DNA from: Hexactinellida sp. DTS-2022
Taxonomy: Eukaryota; Porifera; Hexactinellida
Assembly (NCBI GenBank): GCA_028753945.1
Contig: JAPNXP010000009.1
Coordinates: 4,154,001 to 4,218,000, forward strand
DNA: 64,000 bases
Reading direction: 5' to 3'
Shown: piece after piece, positions 31,155 through 43,289 of the stretch
Layout of the letters: every line of letters begins with the position of its first letter
How positions within the stretch are numbered: the stretch's first letter is position 1
Program-made: the position numbers and the translations under genes
Notes under the pieces: model-generated
Databases searched by the model: none
Told to the model about the DNA's origin: nothing
The model's input: only the letters and a program-made list of their open reading frames with translations

Positions 31155-33205
31155 CATTAGTACAGGTAAGAAATCGACTCCGTAGAATCCAAAAAAATTA
31201 TTTTTTTATTTCTAACTCAACTAGAAATATGTGAAAATGACATAATCATTCATTTATTTTGAATATGGGTCAATAATAATCAAATATTTATCACTCTATA
31301 TTTTATGCTAATTAATAAAATTGAACGTGTATCATGTGCGTAGGCTTCGGTAGATTTAATAGAGCCATGGTTCTACCAATAATTTACACATAATCAATAT
31401 TTTCTATTAAACATAATCAAAATTATCCCAAATGCCCTATCTATGATGACTCATAATACATAATACCAATCATTAACTCAAGGCTACGCCCTATGTATGA
31501 CACTGCAATAGCTGCTCTACCTTATGTTAACATTTTTTATGGTAACAAGAACAAAGTTAATATAGCTAGGAGGATAATACAAATAATTCAGTAACTATAT
31601 AGTATGAATTGACATTTATTGATCGCTTTTCATAAGTGAATTATTGTATAATGTGTCTTGTACACAGTTTGTTGGGTCTTTATATACCTTAATAGCTTTG
31701 AAACTATTTTTTACCAGTACAGGGTTGCTATTACACAATATACGGACTAATTTCAATCAAAGTTTGTACAGATATAATGATACTTCCGTCGTTAGCTACT
31801 TAAGTATCACATGTGTCTTTGTAGAAACAAATTCACTCATATTTTCACATTTGATGAGCTAGTACAGATTACAATAATTATTATTCAAGCAAAATCAATT
31901 AATATTATTTTAATAAAATATAATTGCCCAATATCATTTAATCTCTCATAAATAGAAAGAAAATAAGTGAATGTACGAATTATGTATAGTAGTTAATGTA
32001 CTAATTTATTAATAATAACTAATTAACGAAACAGCGCATAAAGATTCATTGTACTTTGAGCTTCTTTAATTTACGTTTCTCTTCACCACTTGATGATATT
32101 TGTGAATTTACATTATTTACCTTATTAGATAAAATGCAATTCGTGGTAGATGTAAGTAGCTTTCGCAACACGTCCCAACCTAACGTGTTACATCCTGTAC
32201 ACCTCTCCCTCCACGATTCACTTTGATTTTCGTTGATGAAATCAATAGCCAGTTGAATGAGAATCTTGCGAGAGGGCCCAGCTATTAGTGTTTGCATTAA
32301 GTGATCCTTTTGCTCGATTTTTACAAATATTTTCCATAGACAAATAATAGCCTCGAGTACGCAGTCAGATGGCCATTTAAGAGAACCTCTGTCAAGTAGT
32401 GATATCAAAACGTACTTGCTTTCTTTAGGATCTTCGATTTCTAGAAATTTAGGTTCCGATAATGCCTGAATACATGCTTCACATTTTGACTTCTTGAAAT
32501 ATGAATGTACTGCGTAGCCAGCGACAAAAGCCAAACTTTGTAAAGTTCTTATGTCAAGATTTAGATTTGATAAAATCCTTTAATTCGTTTGAGTAGTCGG
32601 TTAGATACAAGTTGGAGTCAGAGATAGTCTGTTCTTCACTAGAGGTAGTAAAAAATTTGAGAAAATCATTTAATTAAACCATTATTCGTTAACAACTAGA
32701 AGGGAAATTACTCAATTAAGATGAATGTTCAAAATTGGAAATATTGAAAAACCGTCCGATATCTTGACCAACTTTTTACTTTAGCTCGAAAATATATTTG
32801 GGCGCCTTTGGGCGTAGAAATGTTTTAAATCAAAGCTTAGATAAATAGACTATATAAAAACGCAAACAATTCAGCTCGCAATTGTTTGCATTCTAAGATC
32901 GGACAGTTGGAATATTTGCCACAATGCAGGAAGTTATTAATAAAATAGCCCGAAAAGAAAATTCATAAAAAATAATCACATTGTTAGTCGAGTTTGAAAA
33001 CTAGTTAAAATCTATCAAATGATGTATAAGAATACACATATATGTTTTGAATTACCAAAGAATCAAGCATAATTAAATATAGCAACATTGGCTAACAATA
33101 GATATTTGTGGTTTTTCAGAAATTGAATTTTCAAATTTTATGCATAACTTTGAGACTTTGTGTAGGCATGATATATTTAACCAGGTAAATGACAATAACA
33201 TTTTT
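31155..33205 (-). repeat. 2.05-kb inverted duplication, reverse copy
   Basis: Reverse complement of 13650-15722 with only scattered differences. See the forward copy for limits and contents. Confidence 0.9.
32046..32570 (-). pseudogene. P-like transposase C-terminus (inverted copy)
   Basis: Identical to the fragment at 14290-14813 except for Pro in place of Ser in 'LIAG(S/P)SRK'. It contains FVAGYAVHSYFKKSKCEACI, LLDRGSLKWPSD and the basic C-terminus KKLKVQ. It is a truncated relic with no catalytic domain. Confidence 0.7.
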
Positions 33206-33296
33206 CTATTCGTTCAACATTATAGAATCGAATATACGCATTTAAATTAGCATTTGGATATGTCAAATCTTTACCTATTACCCCATAGTTCCACAC

Positions 33297-33412
33297 TGTG
33301 AGCCCTTGGTTCTCGGTCGCTTCGTGACGGATCATCTCTCACAAAGATCACTTCCCGACTTTTGTTCGTTCGGGTTAGATACTACGCATCACATTTAACA
33401 GCCGGTTTGCGG
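33297..33412. repeat. Dispersed ~115-bp repeat, copy 1
   Basis: Shares an ordered pattern with 36385-36485: GGTTCTCGGTCGCTT, 'TCTCTCACAAA', 'GTTCGTTCG', '..AGATACTACGCATCACA', then 'GCCGGTTTGCGGCC'. Moderate GC. It is not a tRNA by its fold as far as I can see. Confidence 0.45.
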
Positions 33413-33810
33413 CCTTAGTTTTCTAAATATCATTCAATATAAATAAGTTAAACCTGTGACGTGTAAATTATACATAGGTAATAAAGTTCAGTTTGTTGCT
33501 ATTTGGGAGCCAAGTATGTCAAGTTGTCAACTAATAAATTAATGCTATTTATGATTAATTCGCTGCATTAATATCATCAATATGTCATATATTATGCAGA
33601 ATATAAAAGCTGGGTTAGTAAATTGTTAAATAGCTTGGATAGTAATATTATGCAAATTTATGTGATTGACGTAAGCTAATATTACATGACCAATAGAATA
33701 TACTGATGCAAGCCAAATTGGATTAAAGAAAGTATGCAATTTCGGATTTATTGTAGGTGAATCACCAATCCTCAATATGTGCAATGAGGCATCAATGGGA
33801 GGTTACATTA

Positions 33811-33930
33811 TACTGTGCCGACTATACTATAGTGTAGTGGCCCAGTTCTAATCTTAGTGCTTTGGTATATTATTACTGTGCCGACTATACTATAGTATAG
33901 TGGCCCAGTTCTAATCTTACTGCCTTTAAT
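33811..33930. repeat. Two tandem ~68-bp units with internal palindrome
   Basis: TATACTGTGCCGACTATACT and TAGTGGCCCAGTTCTAATCT occur twice. Each unit contains the self-complementary CTATACTATAGTATAG (one base varies). There is no ORF. Confidence 0.8.
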
Positions 33931-35186
33931 ATTTTTTTTTTCTCCGTAGACGGTGCCCTGGGCCACACCTTTATACATTGAGGGCTGAAACTTGGCATGT
34001 AGTTGCGGAGGGACCGTCTAATTTGCACCTGGGGTTACGATTTTTTATCAAATGATTTCAACACCTATTTAAACTAATTATAGCTCATAACATGAAATAA
34101 TTAATATTGAGCTTGATAAAATTTACATGTACGGATAGAGAATTAAATTGTACACCTTTTCACAGTGCACGAATTTTTAAATTGGGTTTCGTTAGTGCCA
34201 CAATAGAGTTGCAAGTTTCCTTTGTTTACTAACACTTCAGTTCCATTGAAAGTGTTAAATCTAATTCTATTGTTTCAACTTGTAATAATTATATTGATTT
34301 GACTTGTTAAATCTTATTCTATTGTTTCAACTTGCGATAAATATATTGATTTAACTTATAAATTCCAGCTGGCTTCTATTTAAATTAATTTATATAAGGA
34401 ATTTGTTGACTTTACTCAACTCACCGTGGATAACATTGCTAAAATAAATAACTAATAATTTAATTTATTATCAATAAGTAATGAATGAATGGCATTAAAC
34501 TAAAGATTGTTTATGATGGAACCGTTAAGATTTTACATTCCACAACAACGACAGATTAAGTGATTATATTTATTTCGGCGAGAATATTCTTGCACAATTA
34601 ATGTACTGACGTAATTAATTATAATTAATTCCTTTTGTATTTAACTTATAGACGGTTCCAATTGGATTATTGGGGTTATCGAGTGCGCTGAATTCAAATA
34701 TGATAGTGAAATTCGATTTAAATTAATAATAAGTGCAAATAATTGAACATAATTTATTTTGCTGTACATAATAATGGTGTTAAATTATTAATGTATTAAT
34801 TAAATATTTATACTAATTAGCTAAATTTCATTAATCTCAGAGATGATACAAGATAGAAACAAACTTTCAATTTATCAATTGGTCCTTATGCCACGTACCA
34901 CCTATACAAGTGGGTCTTGACACCTTGAGGTGATGATGACATCGTCAAAAAAATGTATTTTTACAATTTTGTGAATTAAATAATTCGCATGGGTTGGTTG
35001 GAGTTGGGTGAATACCCAACACGCACTTAAAAAATGCTGAGTCATCACAGATTATATTCTACTGAAACTTGAATATCTCTCAAATATAGTGAGCTAAATG
35101 GAGACTTCCAACTCACTAAGGGTCGTTGCCTTTTGAAACACCTTTCTGAAATAATTTAACACCTTCATAGTGATGATGACATGGCG

Positions 35187-35313
35187 AAAAAAAATCCAAA
35201 ATTGCAGCTGAGCCGACAGCATGTTCCTATGGAGGCACTATCAATAAACCACCACCAAATATAGTGCCACCAAAGGAACATGCGTCGGCACAGTCTGCAA
35301 TTTTGGATTTTTT
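35187..35313. repeat. ~125-bp hairpin, copy 2
   Basis: Left arm AAAATCCAAAATTGCAG ... GCCGACAGCATGTTCC ... GGCACTAT. Right arm is the complement, ending CTGCAATTTTGGATTTTT. The loop is about 15 bases. Confidence 0.85.
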
Positions 35314-36008
35314 ATTATTATTTTCCGTAGCTCATCCACAGAAGATAGTTTTATTAACTAAGAACAGAAAAATTCAGGACATGTGTCTCATGGGTTACAG
35401 ATGTGCACCTGCGGTCACAATTTTTTATTACAAATTTCAGCCACATTTTTGCACCTGTTCAATGTTAGAAAAAGAACAATAAATAGTGCGTGAATAGTAA
35501 ATTTATATGCATTCGATAGATAATTAAATTCTACACCTTTTCACAGTGCACGAATTTTTAAATTGGGTTTCGTTAGTGCCACAATAGTGTTGCAAGTTTC
35601 CTATGTTTACTAACACTTCAGTTCAATTGAAAGTGTTGAATCTAATTCTATTGTTTCAACTTGAATAATTATATTGATTTAACTTCTTAAATCTTTCACT
35701 ATAGTTTCAACTTGAGATAATTAAATTGATTTAACTTATAAATTCCAGCTGGCTTCTATTTAATTGTAGTATTACTAATTTTTAATTTACTAAACAATGA
35801 ATGAAATAAAATAATTAATATAAGGAATTTTTTGACTTAACTCATTCACCTTGGATAGCATTGCTAAATCATATAATGTATTATGAATACATAATGAATG
35901 AATGGCATTAAACTCAAGATGGTTCAAACTTCAAATTTAACAATCGTTCCTTTGTCCCGTAACAACTTGTTAAATGAGTCTAAACACATTGAGAGGTTCA
36001 TGACATGG

Positions 36009-36136
36009 CGAAAAAATCCCAAATTGCAGGCTGTGTCGACAGCATGTTCCATTGGAGGCGCTATCAATAAACCACCAATAAAATAAAGTGCCACCAAAGG
36101 AGCATGCGTCGGCAGAGGCTGCAATTTTGGATTTTT
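36009..36136. repeat. ~125-bp hairpin, copy 3
   Basis: Same fold as copy 2: AAAATCCCAAATTGCAGGCT ... GACAGCATGTTCC paired with GGAGCATGCGTCGGC ... GCAATTTTGGATTTTT. Confidence 0.85.
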
Positions 36137-36140
36137 GTTA

Positions 36141-36900
36141 ATGCCTGGCGCAGATTAAATACATTATAAAATTTGCAGAGACATGACTTAAAATATATTT
36201 TATAATGTGATAAAATTTTATGTCGACTGAATCAAAATTATAAGAGCTGAATCCAAATAAATTCCTACTTGACTTCATGATCCCATAAATAGTTCACTTG
36301 TGTCTCATTTGTTTTGTCTTGTCATCTAAAATTGTGTGCGAATCGATAAAGAACTGTTCGATTAAAAACAATTGTGCTTTTAATTCACGAGCTCGTCGCT
36401 TAGCGAGGGCTCACTCTCTCACAAAAGTCTCTCCGCGACCCTGGTTCGTTCGTGTGAGACACTATGCAACACAATTATCGGCCGCTAATCGATTCCATTA
36501 CAGTCAAAATCCACTCGATCCCACTATTTACTATTACCACGATTTTCCTTACAATATCATAATTAAATACACTCGCTATTACACCTATAAACAAATAGGA
36601 TGCGTCTCTATATATTCAATACAGACTTAATTAATTAGAAATAAAATATCCCAGTAATTAATTGTGCAAGATCATTCTTATAGAAGGAAATATACTCACA
36701 TAATATGTCATTGTTATGGAATACATACTCTTAGTTTAGAATTCGGAAAATAGAAACCATCTCAACAAAAGTTGAATCAATTTAATTATCAAAGTGGAAA
36801 TAATATAATTAACTCATTCAATTAAACAGAAGTGTTGGTAAAAAAGGAATTAGCAACTCATTTATCACTGGCAGGACTAAGTCAAATCATTTTGAATCGA
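36141..36900. other. No gene; one dispersed repeat
   Basis: 36385-36485 is the second copy of the 33297-33412 repeat. The 110-codon plus frame at 36298-36630 runs through it and I do not call it. Confidence 0.4.
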
Positions 36901-36904
36901 AATA

Positions 36905-37460
36905 AACTTCATTATTTGAATTGAATTGATTGAATTACTTGTGGATGTAATTAAATCAATGATTTGATCTGAAATTATCTAAATTAATTTGAATTGAATT
37001 GAATGGAGTTTGAATTGATTTGATTTGTCTGATCCTGCAGTTCCTCCATTTTCTATCTGCTCACTCAAATTTGTGCAGTAGAACCTAGTTAACACGAACA
37101 CGCAAGAACGGTCAAATTTTTCTCTCTTATCTAAAGTTTGTATTAACCGGTGCATATCTATTGAGAATGATTTGAAGGTATAATTTGAGAAATTTCTGTG
37201 ATCTGTATAATAAATAATAGATGCTAACCTCGCCATAATCCTTATACTGATTATTAGTCACTGGCGTCGTGACCACTGCTACCCGAAATATACATTGATT
37301 CCGGATAAAAGACACTTATATAGTTGTGATACGAACCACGGCCTGAATGTGTTGAAACACCCCAATATTTGACTTGACTTGAATATATTTGAAATTAATT
37401 ATTTAATTCAATCCAAATTGAATTGATTGAATTGAATTGAATTGAATGCTCTGATGAAGG
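36905..37460. repeat. Degenerate GAATT/TTGATT arrays
   Basis: Two runs of (T)GAATTGA and TTGATTGA type repeats (about 36905-37030 and 37380-37500) bracket a stretch holding a pogo-like end, CAGTAGAACCTAGTTAACAC (37077). Confidence 0.6.
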
Positions 37461-37969
37461 TTCATTAATGATTTGATTGAGTTGATTGATTGGAAGAAGG
37501 CAAGAATGATTGAACTGAATGATCTGGTCAACCATTTCAAAAGTGATCTTGCAATATTGAGAAAAATAATTCAAATCATTGAGTTTGACCTAACATTGCA
37601 ATGTTATGGCACAAACGAATCCCAATTTGAAATTCATGCAATGTCAGAAAAGAGGTGTAGAATTAAAATATCTATCGAATGCATATTAATTGAATATTGG
37701 GCACTAATTATTGTTCCTCTTGTGACATTAAACAGGCGTAAAAATGTGTCCCGAAACTCGTGATCCCAAATGCACATATGCAACCCAAATCTGTAATCTG
37801 TTACCAAAGAACACACATATCCGTTATTGATGTTACTAGGATCTGGCAGATAGCAGTCTTGATGCAGGGAGACAGGAGCATGCATATGAGCCTATTGTGT
37901 AACTACAGTTATGGGAATATTTTCCATTGTTCAGGTGTCGCTAATGTCGCTACAAAAGTTTCTTTCGCA

Positions 37970-38280
37970 TCAGAGTGGACCATGGGTCGATGGGTCATGG
38001 GTCAGATGGGTCACTTAAATTGATGGGTCAGATGGGTCATGGGTCACGGCTCTGTGACCCATGACCCATGACCCATTTGGAATTTCGATGTTCGTCCAGT
38101 TATTGTACGAATCAAATTTACCCAAATTAACACAGGGTTTTTCTTTGGTATTAGAATTCTAGCAAAATTAATTGATTGCCTTACATAATGTTTAGAAATA
38201 AAAAAATAGATATTTAAAAAGGTCAATGGGTGACACGATGGGTCAATGGGTCATTGGTGACAAATGCGATGGGTCATGGG
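37970..38280. repeat. GGGTCA(T) arrays in inverted orientation
   Basis: ATGGGTCATGGGTCA units run forward at 37980-38050, then as TGACCCATGACCCATGACCC (38050-38075), and forward again at 38225-38280. The central GGGTCA...TGACCC forms a hairpin. It resembles a transposon whose sub-terminal regions are built of one short motif. The hAT MITE at 38281 is inserted in it. Confidence 0.75.
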
Positions 38281-38465
38281 CAGGGTTTCATCTAGGCGTA
38301 TGCGACGCGCCTCCAGGCGCATAATTTCAATTGGAAACTTTTCTAGGCGCGCGAAACTCGAGAGATGCTCCCATAGACGTAATACAAATTGAGCATTTTA
38401 GGCGCGTGTGAGCGAGCTCAAACTTAATCTAGGCGCGCGCGAAATTTTGCCTGGATGAAAGCCTG
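38281..38465. mobile_element. hAT MITE, AGGCGCGC family, copy 2 (185 bp)
   Basis: Ends CAGGGTTTCATCTAGGCG and, reverse strand, CAGGCTTTCATCCAGGCA. Perfect 8-bp duplication GTCATGGG at 38273-38280 and 38466-38473, made from the host GGGTCAT array. Same length as copy 1. Confidence 0.92.
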
Positions 38466-38479
38466 GTCATGGGTCACAG

Positions 38480-39670
38480 GCGCACTTATATGGCACAATA
38501 TTTCTCAACTACAATACAAAAATATTTTCAAATTTTGGTGGATAATTTAAAGGACAGAGAGATACAGCTTTTCACAGAATTAGAGGAGTTAGTTATCAGA
38601 CACAGGAGAGAGGATGATCAACAGAAACAGTCTCTATCTGATATCTGAGACACATGCTAAAACAGACATATGAGAGTACTCACTCAAGTTTTTAGGAAAA
38701 ACACAAGTTGGAAACGTGAAATACTAGAACAGCAACATGTACACACCAATACACTCACTCGTGTGTACGCGAGCTAGTTTCAATGCTTTCTCTCTTTTTT
38801 TTCAAACTTGGCCGCCCAATTTGAAGGTTGATCAGAAAGGGCAATTCGTTCCAAGGTCGAGATTACTGAGGCTGCTTTCGCTCAAGAATGCACGTCGTCA
38901 TGATATCGACTTGAGCATTCGGAGGACAATGATTAATCTACCAATGGTTTAAAAATTTAGTACATTAAATTTACAACCCTATGGCATGGGTCATTCACTC
39001 CACATGATGCTAGCACATAAACGACCTGGAGGATCCTGACTCCCTAGAGCCCGCCATAATAGGTACATTTACGCATATGGTTGTATATATAATCTTATAT
39101 ACAACTTAGTTATCAAATTGAAAATAGAAGCTATTCAATGTCCTTTGTGAGATCGAGTAGCTTCTATTTACTTTTTGTGATCGAGTAACTTCTATTATAA
39201 ATTCCATATCAACAACAGATTATGTTGATATATTTTCTTTTGCACGAATCTAATTGCACAATTTATATACTGTGCGTATTTAATTTTTTAAAAATTTAGT
39301 ATAAATTTCCCATATAATGCGCTTTCAATTCGTTTATTGGGGATACTAAATGTGCTGAATTTTGTAGCCCAATCTATTTTAAATTAATATTATAATTAAT
39401 AAGCACGGATATTTCAAATACTTAGCACATATGAATCTAGTTATTTCTAACACTATGGGAAGGTCGAAATTGTTCGTTTTATTTGCAGTTGTAGCTTGCA
39501 TGTATTTTTATTGCCAGTCTACTGGGGTCATTCGAGCTTCTTGAAACTCAGTGTTATGCAAGAAATTTCCAATGGTTCCGCATAATTATTGTTAACTGAT
39601 TATATATTTGTTTTCTATACAAATTACACCAGAACTAACAATGGTCATCTATATTATTAAAATTCGATTG
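38480..39670. other. No recognisable gene
   Basis: AT-rich. A 71-codon plus frame at 38737-38952 has no identifiable motif. Confidence 0.45.
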
Positions 39671-39671
39671 T

Positions 39672-39740
39672 TGTGTGTTTGTTTGTTTGTTATTAGTTTT
39701 TTTAGTTTGTTTGTTTGTTTGTGTGTTTGTTTGTGTGTTC
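39672..39740. repeat. GTTT microsatellite
   Basis: Tandem GTTT with GTGT interruptions. Confidence 0.9.
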
Positions 39741-39920
39741 CCCCAGTACCTCCAGTGGGCCCCTCAATATCGCCCAGCCTTCAGCCCTGGGGGTCCATAC
39801 CCCCCAGGACCCCTACATCGGCGCCTATGGGTATATCTAGAGTATTTGTATCAGCGCATTAATATAACTTACAATAATTCGAGCTAAAATACCTAACATA
39901 ACAAGTTCATTCACAGTCCC

Positions 39921-40163
39921 CTATGAACAATTACCCCTCATATTATTGTAGTGTTGCTGAATATTAACTGTATTATAACCCTGTAGACCACAAAGTGCAC
40001 CAAGATAGGGAATCTGTTCAAACTTTTCGATTAGGGAAACACGGATATTATGGTGTTCACTTTCATCACCGAAAACTAAGTGAGACAATGTTCTAAAGAA
40101 ACAATTTCCATCGCCTGTTACAGGAAGAATTTTTTTATTTAACGATCTCTCACATTTGCACAC
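39921..40163 (-). pseudogene. OTU-type cysteine protease fragment
   Basis: The minus frame reads KKILPVTGDGNCFFRTLSHL, then VFGDESEHHNIRVSLIEKFE. The 'GDGNCFFR.L' motif with the catalytic Asp-Gly-Asn-Cys box, followed by 'FGDE..H..IR', is the N-terminal half of the OTU fold. The distal catalytic His is missing, so it is truncated at about 80 residues. OTU proteases remove ubiquitin and are found in several eukaryotic transposons, including Helitron-like ones. The endonuclease fragment upstream on the same strand (40499-45675) makes a transposon origin likely. Confidence 0.65.
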
Positions 40164-40498
40164 ATAAAATCGTAGTAATTAGTAGATGAGACTCTACAAC
40201 CTGTAAAGTTAGTCGGTCTTATGGGTACCCTATCCAACAAGTATTATTGGTCACTAAAGGTCAACAATTAATGATCGTGACCCGATTCCTATTGATAATA
40301 TTAGTCAAGTTGATCCGGATATTATTATTAATCAGGTGTGCACCCGCCTCCCATTGTACCTCATATCTACGGAAAACAATGCTAATACGTTTACATATGC
40401 AATGAGACAATCGTTAGGACGAGTGGGAATCATGTGGTAGTATGTCATGATTATCCACAGTACTAATTGCGCTTAAGCCCGTACTATGATTAAAATTA

Positions 40499-40738
40499 TC
40501 ATTGGCTTATGATCACTAAAGTATGATTCATAATAAGAACATGAACAAGAAAATTAGAGGATACTCCAGATCTATATATCTTGAATGAAGAAACTATGTG
40601 AAAATACATCATAAAGATATCACTCTCGGGAGATAGAGTAAATATATCGACATTGAAGTCTCCTGTTATTATTATGTAATTAGAAGTACGACTAAAATTG
40701 CTATACTGGACATCAAAAATTGCTATACTGGACATTGT
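40499..40738 (-). pseudogene. EEP-type endonuclease, C-terminal part
   Basis: The minus strand reads SSIAIFDVQYSNFSRTSNYI followed by IITGDFNVDIFTLSPES. 'GDFN' is the catalytic motif of apurinic-like endonuclease domains (endonuclease/exonuclease/phosphatase fold) of LINEs and Helentrons. The N-terminal half of the domain is 4.4 kb away at 45096-45675, separated by the TIR element. The stretch after 'SPES' is degenerate. Confidence 0.55.
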
Positions 40739-41314
40739 GGGGGGGTCTAGGGTAGGTAGATTTTCCACTTATTTTTGAATTTCGATTTTGGACTAGTCTA
40801 GATAGTTGGGATTTAATATGTTATAAACTGACACAAAAAATCAGATTCCTTCCTTTAATTGTTTTTTAGGAAATCATTTGACAAATTTTCCATTAAATTA
40901 CATTAAAAATCCCTATTTTCGCATTTTTCTATCTGAAAATACTGCTATTTTCGTAATATTTTATCTTATTAATAATAAAAAACTAAATACGCCAAGTACA
41001 GAGTCAAATAGACACATTTAGATGTCGATGTCATAATGTTCACAGTAAGAGCCCTTGGAATCAAAGAAAGGCCTTATTTGGCGACTTAGAGCTTTGGCCT
41101 AATGTGCTTATGTCTTGATTCAAATCCATAAACAATTTTGGAAGCTTCGGATGTCAGGTTCACTGCCCTTTCAACGCTCTGAGAATGTGAAGGCAATTCA
41201 GGAAACTCCAGCTTTGACCTGTTAAGCAATGCATCTTGAAGCTCATGGACAGAAAAGTTTTCAGTGAGAGCAGGTTCACAGATGCCAATTTGAGAAAGGT
41301 TAATTAATTCTGAC

Positions 41315-43289
41315 CAGGGTTGCCAATCCAATCCAATCGAGAGGACTTATCGATTATCGATTGCTGAATTTTGTATCGATTGGATTATCGATTGGATTGC
41401 CCAAAGTCTTCATCGATTGGATAATTATCGACGAATTTTTATCGATTATCGATTTTTTCGATTTTTTCGATTTAGCGAGTAAAGGCGATAAATTATAATA
41501 ATATACATAATCGATAGAAAATCGATAAATAATTGATAGAAAATCGATAAATAATCGATAGATAATCGATAGAAAATCGATAAATAATTGATAAATAATC
41601 GATAAATAATTGATAGATAATCGATTATTAAAATAATAAAGTCTATAAATAGACTATAAATTTAATCGAAAGAGATCGACAAGTAATCGATAAATAAGCG
41701 ATAGAAAATCGACAAATAATCTATAGAAAATCGATCAATAATCGATGGAAATCGACAAATAATCGATAGAAAATCGACAAATAATTAATCGATAGAAAAT
41801 CGATAAATAATCGATAAATAACGATAGAAAATCAATAAATAATCAATAGAAAATCGGGAAAATTCCAAAAATACTCAAGTTTTTTAAAAATTTCCAAATA
41901 TACTCAACAATACTCAACTAATTTGTAAATATAATCAAGTTTTTCCAAATATACTCAAGTTTTACCGGATTATTCCAAATATACTCAAGTTTTATTGGAT
42001 TATTCCAAATATACTCAAGTTTTATTGGATTATTCCAAATATACTCAAGTTTTATTGGATTATTGAAACTAGTATGGAGATCCCAACCACAAAAAATATT
42101 TATTAGTACAATCTGCTCGTCTGCTCTACGCGCGTCCTTACAACTTGTACTCGGGCCTACGGCCCTCGCATGTATTTAAAGCATCTCCTTTTCAAATTAA
42201 ATGTCGTTCTTGATGGTTGGCCGCTAGCTGTCTATTTATATCCGTTCATCCTAGCTACAGGTTTCTATAAGGACAGATTAAATAATTTGGATATTTATGC
42301 AAATTTGAACAGATAATTTTCTAGATATATGAGCTTGTCCATGTATAATAATATACCAATTCCAAATATATAATTAAATATCACTAAGAAACTGTACCAG
42401 TAGACCCCTAACTTTGGGATGTGGAGAAGTTATTGTATTGATTGATAATAATTTGATAACAAATAACACAATGGAATGTTATAAATGTATGGCTAGACAG
42501 ACAGAACACAAATAACTGATTAAATGCCTGAACTTCCTCTCGATCAATTAGATTACTTTCTCAGTATTCCATAATGCATACTTAACATTTGACAGACACT
42601 AAAGCATTCGATTATACTAATTGAAATGCTAGCTGCTAATCCATACTGGAACACCCCTCGAATTTAATTGGCTAAAGGTTTTGACACCTTTCGTGATGGA
42701 AGATTTGAATATCTTTTTAGATATTGAACTTATTTGTACATACAATACTAGTATTCCCCACCCCACTGCCAAATTTTAGGTCTGTAGCTTTTACCAGTTC
42801 CTCAATCAATTCTGAACAAACACACAAACAAACAAACACAAAAACATTGTGATTTAATATATAAGATAGACTAAATATAGCCTTTCTAAACTTGAGTAGA
42901 TCTGTGAATTTACTGAAAAGTTGAGTAGATTTGGAATTTATTGAAAAAACTTGAGCAGAATTGGAATTATTCTGAAAAACTTGAGTAGATTTGGAATTAT
43001 TTTGAAAAACTTGAGTAGATTCGGAAAGATCTAGTTTTATATTTGAGTATCAGTAAAAAGTTGAGTATATTTGGAAATTTTTAAAAAACTTGAGTATTTT
43101 TGGAATTTTCCCATAGAAAATCTATTGAAAATCAATAAATAATCCATAAATAATCGATGACTTTCATCGATTATCGATTGGATTGGATTGTCAGATCATA
43201 TCGATTGGATTGGTTTTCGATATCGATTGCCAAAATTTACATCGATTGGATTGGATTATCGATTGGATTGGATTGGATTGGCAACCCTG
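41315..43289. mobile_element. hAT MITE, ATCGAT family, long copy (1975 bp)
   Basis: Ends CAGGGTTGCCAATCCAATCC and, on the other end, its reverse complement. 8-bp duplication ATTCTGAC at 41307-41314 and 43290-43297. Both flanks are dense with ATCGATAAAT / GATTGGATT units (41340-41850 and 43113-43280), and the centre is a separate insertion (41856-43112). A short member lies at 61728-62189. Confidence 0.93.
41856..43112. mobile_element. MULE-like nonautonomous element inside the ATCGAT MITE
   Basis: Ends GGGAAAATTCCAAAAATACT and the inverted match. 10-bp repeat ATAGAAAATC flanks both sides (41846-41855 and 43113-43122), though this motif is common in the host array. TIRs are tandem ~30-bp units of ATACTCAAGTTTT...TTCCAAAT (41880-42065 and 42885-43105). 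There is no ORF. Confidence 0.75.

Larger units (their letters stand above)
31093..33302. mobile_element. TIR-bounded element containing the reverse inverted duplication
   Basis: The left end reads CACAGTGTGGCAAAATGG and then ATGGGGTAATAGGTA. The right end, on the reverse strand, reads CACAGTGTGGAACTATGG and then GGTAATAGGTA. Between them lies 31155-33205, the inverted copy of 13650-15722. The forward copy lacks these terminal parts, so this copy is the more complete element. A 7/8-bp flanking duplication is not visible. The embedded C-terminus makes a P-like element the best guess. Confidence 0.6.
33990..36140. repeat. Tandemly duplicated 1.4-kb repeat (A-B-A'-B')
   Basis: Unit A (about 34010-34510) and A' (about 35390-35920) share 'TTCACAGTGCACGAATTTTT', 'TGGGTTTCGTTAGTGCCACA' and 'AATTCCAGCTGGCTTCTATT' in the same order, 1385 bp apart. 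Unit B (34838-35313) follows A, and a shortened B' (35925-36136) follows A'. Each B ends in a ~125-bp hairpin. No coding capacity is evident; short frames such as 35264-35482 are shadows. Confidence 0.75.

Noticed and set aside
31093..33302. The whole 13.65-33.2 kb region as one giant transposon with 2-kb TIRs
   Set aside because: Flanks of the two copies do not share a target duplication, the contents are unrelated nested elements, and the right copy has its own closer TIRs (CACAGTGTGG).
33297..33412. tRNA-like or SINE head, because of GGTTC-like and GC-rich blocks
   Set aside because: I could not form acceptor, D and T arms with correct spacing, and the second copy at 36385 does not improve it.
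36298..36630. 110-codon frame starting MCLICFVLSSKIVCE
   Set aside because: It crosses a dispersed repeat and has no recognisable domain; composition is not convincing.
39675..39887. Hydrophobic frame resembling a membrane peptide
   Set aside because: It is generated by the GTTT microsatellite.
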